From the NCBI RefSeq assembly GCF_001442805.1, contig NZ_CP011131.1, positions 1,054,001 through 1,118,000 of the forward strand: a stretch of 64,000 nt of DNA. The letters run 5' to 3'. The notes beneath the pieces were generated by a model. It saw nothing but the letters and a program-made list of their open reading frames with translations. It had not been told where the DNA came from and did not search any database. Below, piece by piece: positions 58,057 to 64,000 of this stretch. Source of the stretch: Lysobacter gummosus (GTDB lineage: Bacteria > Pseudomonadota > Gammaproteobacteria > Xanthomonadales > Xanthomonadaceae). The first letter of the stretch is position 1. The number at the start of each line of letters is the position of its first letter. A program made the translations under genes and the position numbers.

Positions 58057-60339
58057 TTAACTCACTTCGGCCGTGCTCTGCTCGCGCAGGCCCTGCGCGG
58101 CCTGCACCATCGCCTGCAACGCCGCCCGCACTTCCGGCCAGCCGCGCGTCTTCAGGCCGCAATCGGGATTGACCCACAACTGCGCCGGCCCCAGCACGTC
58201 CAGGGCCTTGTCGAGCAGTTCGCTCATCTCGGCCTGGCTGGGCACGCGCGGGGAGTGGATGTCGTACACGCCCGGGCCGATGCCGTTGGGATAGCGATAG
58301 CGCGCGAACGCGTCCAGCAGTTCCATGCGCGAACGCGAGGTCTCGATCGAAATCACGTCGGCGTCGAGCGCGGCGACCGCGTCGATGATGTCGTTGAACT
58401 CGGCGTAGCACATGTGGGTGTGGATCTGGGTGGCGTCGCCCACGCCGCTGGCGGCCAGACGGAAGGATTCGCCGGCCCAGGCCAGATACGCCGGCCAGTC
58501 GGCGCGACGCAGCGGCAGGCCTTCGCGCAGCGCCGGTTCGTCGATCTGGATTACCGCGATGCCGGCCGATTCCAGATCCAGCACTTCCTCGCGCAGGGCC
58601 AGGGCGATCTGCCGGCAACTGTCGGCGCGCGGCTGATCGTCGCGCACGAACGACCACTGCAGGATCGTCACCGGCCCGGTCAGCATGCCCTTGACCGGGC
58701 GATCGGTCTGCGACTGCGCGTAGCGGGTCCAGTCCACGGTCATCGCCCGCGGCCGCGATACGTCGCCGAACAGCACCGGCGGCTTCACGCAGCGCGAGCC
58801 GTAGCTTTGCACCCAGCCGTGCGCGGTGAAGGCGAAGCCGTCGAGCTGCTCGCCGAAGTATTCGACCATGTCGTTGCGTTCGAACTCGCCGTGCACCAGC
58901 ACGTCGATGCCGAGCGCTTCCTGCTCGCGCAGGCATTGCACGGTCTCGTTTTCGAGGAAGCGCTGGTAAGCGGCGTCGTCGATCTTGCCGGCCTTGTGTT
59001 CGGCACGGGCGCGGCGCACTTGCGCGGTCTGCGGGAACGAGCCGATGGTGGTGGTCGGGAACAGCGGCAGATTCAGCCGGTCCTGCTGCAGCTTGGCGCG
59101 CTTGGGATAGGGCGAGACGCGATTGGCCATGGCCGGTTCGACCGCGGCCAGGCGCTTGCGCACGCCGGCGTTGCGCAGCAGCGGCGAAGCCAGGCGCGCG
59201 GCGCGCGCGCTCGCGGCCGCGGCCAGGTCGCGTTCGGCGTCGGCGTTGCCGGCCAGGGCGTCGGCGAGCAGGCGCAGTTCTTCGATCTTCTGCCTGGCGT
59301 AGGCCATCCAATGCTTGAGCGGCGTCGGCAGCTTCTTTTCCAGGTCCAGATCGGCCGGCACGTGCAGCAGCGAACACGACGGCGCCAGCCATTTCGCCCG
59401 CGCGCCGGCGCGGCGGGCCAGGCTCAGCGCGGCGTCGAGATCGGCTCGCCAGATGTTGCGGCCGTCCACCACGCCCAGGCTCAGCGCGCGATCTTCCGGC
59501 AACAGCGGCAGCACGCTTTCCAGTTGCTGCGGCGCGCGCACCAGATCCAGGTGCAGGCCTTCCACCGGCAACTGCGCGGCCAGCGCGGCGTTGTCGCCGA
59601 GCGCGCCGAAGTAGGTGGTCAAAAGGCGCTGCGGTGCATCGACTTCGGCCAGCGCGGCGTAGGCGCGGCGGTAGGCGGCGCGGTCGGCGTCGTCCAGGTC
59701 CAGCACCAGCGCCGGTTCGTCGATCTGCACCCACTGCGCGCCGGCGGCCTTGAGCTTGGACAGCAACTCGGCGTAGGCGGGCAACAGGTTGTCGAGCAGT
59801 TCGCGCGGATCGCCGCCATCGATGCGCTTGCCCAGCTTGAGCAGCGACACCGGGCCCAGCAGCACGGGACGCGCCTCAAGGCCCAGGGCCTGCGCCTGCG
59901 CCAGTTCGGCCAGCGGCTTGTCGCCGCGCAGGGCGAAGCGCTGGTTGGCCTCGAACTGCGGCACCAGGTAGTGGTAGTTGGTGTCGAACCACTTGGTCAT
60001 TTCCAGCGCGCGCAGATCGCGGCGACCGTCCTGCAGGCCGCGGGCGAGGGCGAAGTAACCGGTCAGCGGGTCTTCGTCGAACGCGGCGCGGTGCGAGGCG
60101 GGAATCGCGTCGAACAGCACGGTGGTGTCGAGCACGTGGTCGTAGAGCGAGAAGTCGTTGACCGGCACGATGTCGGCGCCGGCCTCGCGCGCGAGCCGCC
60201 AATGGCGTTCGCGCAGGGCGGCGGCGGTGGCGTGCAGCGATTGCGCGTCGCTGTCGCCTTTCCAGAACGATTCCAAAGCTTGTTTCAGCTCGCGCCGCGC
60301 GCCGATGCGCGGGAAGCCGAGAGGGGTGACGCTGATCAT
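58057..60339 (-). CDS. metE: cobalamin-independent methionine synthase
   Basis: 5-methyltetrahydropteroyltriglutamate-homocysteine methyltransferase, 760 residues. The N-terminal half starts with LGFPRIGARRELKQALESFW and includes YDHVLDTTVLF. Zinc site in the C-terminal half: IHTHMCYAEFNDII (His and Cys near residues 643-645) and NPDCGLKTRGW (Cys near 727). Start at ATG 60339, fitting the family N-terminus. Upstream is a cobalamin riboswitch: with B12 present this enzyme is dispensable if a MetH exists elsewhere. Confidence 0.97.
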   Translation of the reverse strand: MISVTPLGFPRIGARRELKQALESFWKGDSDAQSLHATAAALRERHWRLAREAGADIVPVNDFSLYDHVLDTTVLFDAIPASHRAAFDEDPLTGYFALARGLQDGRRDLRALEMTKWFDTNYHYLVPQFEANQRFALRGDKPLAELAQAQALGLEARPVLLGPVSLLKLGKRIDGGDPRELLDNLLPAYAELLSKLKAAGAQWVQIDEPALVLDLDDADRAAYRRAYAALAEVDAPQRLLTTYFGALGDNAALAAQLPVEGLHLDLVRAPQQLESVLPLLPEDRALSLGVVDGRNIWRADLDAALSLARRAGARAKWLAPSCSLLHVPADLDLEKKLPTPLKHWMAYARQKIEELRLLADALAGNADAERDLAAAASARAARLASPLLRNAGVRKRLAAVEPAMANRVSPYPKRAKLQQDRLNLPLFPTTTIGSFPQTAQVRRARAEHKAGKIDDAAYQRFLENETVQCLREQEALGIDVLVHGEFERNDMVEYFGEQLDGFAFTAHGWVQSYGSRCVKPPVLFGDVSRPRAMTVDWTRYAQSQTDRPVKGMLTGPVTILQWSFVRDDQPRADSCRQIALALREEVLDLESAGIAVIQIDEPALREGLPLRRADWPAYLAWAGESFRLAASGVGDATQIHTHMCYAEFNDIIDAVAALDADVISIETSRSRMELLDAFARYRYPNGIGPGVYDIHSPRVPSQAEMSELLDKALDVLGPAQLWVNPDCGLKTRGWPEVRAALQAMVQAAQGLREQSTAEVS

Positions 60340-60482
60340 GATGAGTACCTGCGATGCGTGGGCATGACGCAGGGCAACGAAGGAAACCACGGCCACGCCG
60401 GCCCGCACGCGTAAGCGCCGGACTCCATCGCGAACCTTGGCTTCGACCTTCGCCCCCGCGGGCGAACCGATCCGCGCCGCGC

Positions 60483-60506
60483 GGACGGCGTGCGGGCACG
60501 CCGTCC
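60483..60506 (-). promoter_or_regulatory. strong stem between riboswitch and metE (expression platform candidate)
   Basis: Perfect inverted repeat GGACGGCGTG / CACGCCGTCC with a four-base loop. No T-tract follows, so a translational or Rho-type mechanism is more likely than intrinsic termination. About 145 bp lie between this stem and the metE ATG. Confidence 0.45.
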
Positions 60507-60549
60507 GGCGCCACGCGGGCCGGAGTCGGACGGAAGGCGAACCTTCCGG

Positions 60550-60820
60550 TCGCGGCAGGTCTTCGGGCTCGGGACTTGGAGCGGGAAGTAGAGTTCAGAG
60601 GAGTGAGAAACGAGTCGAAGCCGATGCTTTTACTCGTTTCTCACTCCTCTGAACTCTACCCCTCGCTTTTTCCTACTGAGGCCGCTTCCCGGGCATATCG
60701 CCCAGTGCCATGGCCCGTTCGTTTCCCATACCGCTGCGGGGCAGCTCCGGATTCGAACCGGATTCCCTCTGGCCGTCGCCGGCGCGAGGCCGTCGATGGC
60801 GTGTCCCATCGCTCTATCTT
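60550..60820 (-). promoter_or_regulatory. cobalamin (B12) riboswitch upstream of metE
   Basis: On the minus strand, in order: a GC-rich 5' stem region; AGAGGGAATCCGGTTCGAAT followed by CCGGAGCTGCCCCGCAGCGGT, which fits the core AGGGAA-xGGTGxxAATCC-xxGCTGCCCCCGCA; a variable arm interrupted by a 28-bp perfect hairpin (60588-60659); then the B12 box GAGCCCGAAGACCTGCC (about 60571-60554). Ligand binding should turn metE off. 5' and 3' limits are approximate. Confidence 0.82.
60588..60659. repeat. 28-bp perfect inverted repeat inside the riboswitch
   Basis: Left arm 60588-60615 (GTAGAGTTCAGAGGAGTGAG then AAACGAGT), right arm 60632-60659 its exact complement, 16-base loop. It sits in the peripheral arm between the riboswitch core and the B12 box and is related to the copy at 3355-3392. 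Confidence 0.93.
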
Positions 60821-60911
60821 TATGAAGCGATGTTCACCGTAACGGCGCCAAGGTACGCAGGGGGCGGGGCGAAGTCAATCGGCGACTCCCGGCAGGCCGA
60901 AGCACGAAGTC

Positions 60912-61003
60912 TTTTGTAGGAGGGGCTTCAGCCCCGATGCTTTTGGCTCAGATCGCGGTGAACGGATCGAAAAGCATCGGGGCTGAAGCCCCTCCTGCAA
61001 AAA
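60912..61003. repeat. REP-like palindrome (GAGGGGCTTCAGCCCC family)
   Basis: Left arm TGTAGGAGGGGCTTCAGCCC then CGATGCTTTT; right arm AAAAGCATCG then GGGCTGAAGCCCCTCCTGCA. Nearly identical to the copy at 11554-11658. The 240 bp that follow, up to the lipoprotein gene, show nothing else I can name. Confidence 0.85.
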
Positions 61004-61244
61004 ACCCGGCGGCACCGGTTGTTTGCGGTTTATGGCCCCTGCGCGGCGGCACGCGCCCGGCGCGGTTTCCGGCGGCTGGCGTTCATCCGCCGCCGACGAA
61101 GATGACCTCACCCTGATAGCCGTGACGCCGCGCCTCACGCCGCCGTTGAGCTTGGCGAAGGCTGGGGCTAACGTTTGCACAGGCGCTACGCGCACGGCGC
61201 GGACCAGGACGGTCCCGCGCGATCCCGAATCCGGTGGGTGGAAC

Positions 61245-62408
61245 ATGTTTTTCGAAAGGACCCCGTTACTGGCTGGCCTGCTCGCATCGTTGCTGTGCGC
61301 GCTGGTCCTGACGGCGTGCGCGAAGGATCCGCCGGCGCCGGCGCAGGACGAGTCGGTCACCCTGGGCAGCCAGAACGAGATGCCCAAGGTCGCGCCGGTG
61401 CCGCCGAGCGAAGAGGACATCCTCAAGGGCACCTATTGGCCGCCGGCCAAACTCGACGGCGGCGTCGCCCGGATCAGCTGCGAATACGACTACCCGCAAT
61501 TCGGCGAAGGCCAGCGGCTGACCTCGCTGGAGTTCTTCAGCCTGGTCGATGCGCTGTCGCCGTGCCAGGCGCGCGGGGTGGTGCGGCTGCGTTATCAGGG
61601 CAAGATCGGCGCCGGCTTCACCGCGCTGGTGCAGCGGGTCTCGGCGATGGCCACGCGCATGGAAATCCAGACCCGCATCCTGGATATCGACTCCAGCGGC
61701 GGTCACGTCGAAGAAGCGATCCGCGCTGGCGATTCGATCGCCGAATCGGGCTGGGCGATCTGGGTGCGCGAGGACTCGGTCTGCCACAGCGCCTGCGTGC
61801 TGGTGCTGGCCGCGGGCGATACGCGCTCGGTCGAGGGCAAGGTCGGCATCCACCGGCTGATGCGCGACCGCTCCACCGCGACCTCGCGCGCCGAGCTCAG
61901 CCGCGAACTGCGCGCGATCAATCAGCAGGTGCGCGACTACCTGGAGCGCAACGGCGTGGCCACCGCGGTGTCGGACCTGATGATGACCATCGCCAACCGC
62001 GACCTGCGCATCCTGACCCCGGACGAACTCAAGCAATACGGCTTGGACGGCACCAACGCCGCCCAGGACGATCTGGACCGCATCCGCCTGACCCGCAAGT
62101 GCGGCGAGGACTTCGTCCGCCGCCGCGACGCCTTCCGCCGCGCCTTCGACGCGCAATGCATGGCCACCGGCAAGAACTTCGAATCCATGCCTCAGTGCGC
62201 CAACGCTCTGCAGGGACAGTTCGGTTTCCCGGACAAGGCCTGCCCGTCCGACAGCCCGGCCGATCTGTACGCGCGCGATCTGCCGGAGTTGTTCCCCACC
62301 GAAGAAGCGCAGGCCGCGGACGCCGCGCAGGCCTCCAACGAGGCCTTGTCGAAGAGCGAATCCAAGCGCCTGGCGAAGAAGAAATCCGCGTCCGCGCCGG
62401 GGGAATAA
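61245..62408 (+). CDS. ClpP-like periplasmic lipoprotein
   Basis: 387 residues. Signal peptide with lipobox LTAC (Cys25). The central domain resembles ClpP/SppA-type serine hydrolases of the COG3904 kind: ILDIDSSGGHVEEAIRAGDSI (the SSGG oxyanion segment), VCHSACVLVLAAG with the presumed nucleophile Ser182 between two Cys, and KVGIHRLM with His203. The remaining third is Cys-containing and ends in a Lys-rich tail (SESKRLAKKKSASAPG). The nearby Cys pair could form a disulfide that fixes the active-site loop in the periplasm. Substrate unknown. I start at ATG 61245, which opens the signal peptide. Confidence 0.82.
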   Translation: MFFERTPLLAGLLASLLCALVLTACAKDPPAPAQDESVTLGSQNEMPKVAPVPPSEEDILKGTYWPPAKLDGGVARISCEYDYPQFGEGQRLTSLEFFSLVDALSPCQARGVVRLRYQGKIGAGFTALVQRVSAMATRMEIQTRILDIDSSGGHVEEAIRAGDSIAESGWAIWVREDSVCHSACVLVLAAGDTRSVEGKVGIHRLMRDRSTATSRAELSRELRAINQQVRDYLERNGVATAVSDLMMTIANRDLRILTPDELKQYGLDGTNAAQDDLDRIRLTRKCGEDFVRRRDAFRRAFDAQCMATGKNFESMPQCANALQGQFGFPDKACPSDSPADLYARDLPELFPTEEAQAADAAQASNEALSKSESKRLAKKKSASAPGE

Positions 62409-62579
62409 TCGGCGCAAACCCGGCGAAAACGGCCCGTTCGCCGATCGCCCGACACGGCCGCGCCGCGGCCTTGAGTGCGCCGCGCACTTGCGATCGCCGT
62501 CTCAGCACCGGAAAATCCCCGCCTGTATAGCCAGAGCGCCTGTGGGGCTCGAGCCAAAAGCCTCGCAGGAGTTTTACCG

Positions 62580-64000
62580 ATGTCCGCCTCTCCGCTCTCC
62601 CGGCTGGCGCCGGCGCGTCTCGCGCTGGCCCTGTTGCCCTTGTGCCTGTTCTCCCTGGCCGCCCACGCCGACGACGCGGCCGACGCCGGCGCCCAGGTCC
62701 ACGAACTCGACCAGATCCAGGTCCGCGGCGTCGCCGCTCCCAAGTTCGGCGCCCAGCGCAGTTCCAGCGCGACCAAGACCGACACCGCGCTGATCGAAGT
62801 GCCGCAAGCCGTCACCGTGCTGCCGCGCGCGCTGATCGACGCGCAGGGCGGGCGTTCGCTCAACGAAATGCTGTCGCTGGTGCCCGGCGTGGGGCTCAAC
62901 AACGGCGACGGCCAGCGCGATCAGGTCGCGATCCGCGGCTTCAGCGCGCTGGCCGACCAATACCTCGACGGCGTGCGCGACGACGCGATGTACTTCCGCG
63001 ATCTGGCCAACACCGAGCGCATCGAAGTGCTCAAGGGCACCGCGGCGATGTTGTTCGGCCGCGGTTCTTCCGGCGGCCTGGTCAATCGCGTCAGCAAGCA
63101 GCCGCTGGACACCGCGCAGGGCAAGCTGCGTCTGTATGCCGACAGCGAGGGCGGCCGTCGCGGCGAGTTCGACGTCACCGGCCCGCTCGGCATCGGCGCC
63201 GGCCGTCTGGTCGGCGCGGTCGAGGATTCGGACACTTTCCGCGACCAGGGCTTCATCGAGCGCTGGCTGATCGCGCCGTCGTATCGCTTCGAACTCGGCG
63301 GCGGCCAGTTGCTGCTGCAGGCCAGCGCGCAGCGCGACGAACGCGTTACCGACTTCGGCATTCCCAGCCTGTTCGGTCGCCCGGTGGACGTTCCGATCGA
63401 TACCTATTACGGCTCGGCCGATGCGCGCCACGACGACTACAGCCGCGCCCGCGTCAATATCTTCAACGCGAGCTACAGCAAGGCGCTGACGCCGCAGCTG
63501 GATCTGCGCGTGACCTTGCGCGGCACCGATTACACGCTCGACCGCCGCAACACCCTGATCACCGGCAATCCGTTCCTGCGCAACGGCCGCTGGATGTCGG
63601 CGCGACGCCATGCCGGCAATGCCCGCGACCAGCAGGCCTGGTTCGCGCAGACCGATCTGGTCTACGAAGGCGAGCGCCACCGTCTGCTGATCGGCAACGA
63701 GCTGAGCTACGAGCGCAAGGATCAGGCCAGTTACGGCGGCATCGCCACGCCGATCGATCTGCTCAACCCCGTGCTCGACCGTCCGACCTTCAATCCGCGC
63801 GCCGAAGCCGCCGCGCGCAGCCGCCTGCGCAACGCGGCCTTGTATGTGCAGGACCAGATCAGCTTGAACCCGCAGTGGAAGGCGGTGATCGGCGCGCGCT
63901 ACGACGACTATCGCCAGCAGACCCGCGACCGCGTCAACGCCGCCGCGCCCGCGCTGGACCGCACCGACCGCGAATGGAGCCCGCGCCTGGGCCTGATCTG
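62580..64000 (+). CDS. TonB-dependent siderophore receptor, partial (runs off right edge)
   Basis: The first 473 codons of an outer-membrane receptor. CAGGAG precedes the ATG by good spacing. Signal peptide ends around LAAHADDA. The TonB-box-like HELDQIQVRG is followed by a plug with the siderophore-receptor pattern: IEVPQAVTVLPRALIDAQGG, LVPGVGLNNGDGQRDQVAIRGF, ANTERIEVLKGTAAMLFGRG and GLVNRVSKQPL. Barrel strands begin after about residue 190. The pattern resembles catecholate-type receptors (Fiu class), but ligand is not certain. Confidence 0.93.
   Translation, partial: MSASPLSRLAPARLALALLPLCLFSLAAHADDAADAGAQVHELDQIQVRGVAAPKFGAQRSSSATKTDTALIEVPQAVTVLPRALIDAQGGRSLNEMLSLVPGVGLNNGDGQRDQVAIRGFSALADQYLDGVRDDAMYFRDLANTERIEVLKGTAAMLFGRGSSGGLVNRVSKQPLDTAQGKLRLYADSEGGRRGEFDVTGPLGIGAGRLVGAVEDSDTFRDQGFIERWLIAPSYRFELGGGQLLLQASAQRDERVTDFGIPSLFGRPVDVPIDTYYGSADARHDDYSRARVNIFNASYSKALTPQLDLRVTLRGTDYTLDRRNTLITGNPFLRNGRWMSARRHAGNARDQQAWFAQTDLVYEGERHRLLIGNELSYERKDQASYGGIATPIDLLNPVLDRPTFNPRAEAAARSRLRNAALYVQDQISLNPQWKAVIGARYDDYRQQTRDRVNAAAPALDRTDREWSPRLGLI

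Noticed and set aside
60740..60770. tRNA-like T-arm (GGTTCGAATCC) on the minus strand upstream of metE
   Set aside because: The flanks do not form a cloverleaf, there is no anticodon arm at the right distance, and the motif sits exactly where the cobalamin riboswitch core needs it.

Overview
The window is high-GC, densely coded bacterial chromosome. It most likely comes from a gammaproteobacterium of the Xanthomonadaceae, and Lysobacter is my best guess. The guess rests on the gmk-rpoZ-spoT-ridA-recG block, the mrcA/pilMNOPQ divergent pair followed by a MoxR-Bat operon, several TonB-dependent receptors, and families of palindromic intergenic repeats typical of this group. I could not run a search, so the genus is an inference. 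I see no rRNA, tRNA, CRISPR array, integrase or intact insertion sequence.

Layout. 0-7.8 kb: housekeeping genes. A coupled leftward operon (VOC protein, rdgB, start of a membrane protein) and rph face rightward yicC, gmk, rpoZ, spoT and ridA. 7.8-14.2 kb: an accessory block (AraC-type regulator, beta-helix lipoprotein, di-heme lipoprotein, TonB-dependent receptor) sits between ridA and recG. 14.3-21 kb: recG, a DUF4166 protein overlapping a nucleoside hydrolase, zinc-independent L31, and citrate synthase. 21-31.4 kb: two uncharacterised proteins and PBP1A on the minus strand, then the type IV pilus operon pilMNOPQ on the plus strand. 31.7-38.7 kb: a MoxR/DUF58/DUF4381/BatA/BatB-TPR/BatD operon. 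39-44.2 kb: dicarboxylate symporter, transketolase and a membrane acyltransferase. 44.3-49 kb: an MHYT sensor, a V4R-domain protein, a gene-poor stretch, and a CoA hydrolase/transferase carrying in-frame tandem repeats. 49.4-52 kb: modABC with a ModC lacking its Mop domain, next to what looks like a decayed molybdopterin oxidoreductase. 52-58 kb: S1/P1 nuclease, OmpW, gapA, then a three-gene cassette. 58-64 kb: metE under a cobalamin riboswitch, a ClpP-like lipoprotein, and the start of a siderophore-type receptor.

The best candidate for an undescribed system is the cassette at 55968-57944. It encodes two related proteins with cupin-like centres and HEAT-like C-termini, then a 44-residue peptide with its own strong ribosome binding site and a terminator behind it. 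Only the second protein keeps a His-x-His plus downstream His metal site. The layout resembles a peptide-modifying system (active enzyme, inactive partner, precursor peptide), but that function is inferred.

Other points of interest: a 28-bp perfect inverted repeat inside the metE cobalamin riboswitch, with a related copy near 3.4 kb; a 69-bp repeat expanded in frame inside the CoA hydrolase gene; a calcium-loop-like motif in PilN; and repeated palindrome families at many gene boundaries.
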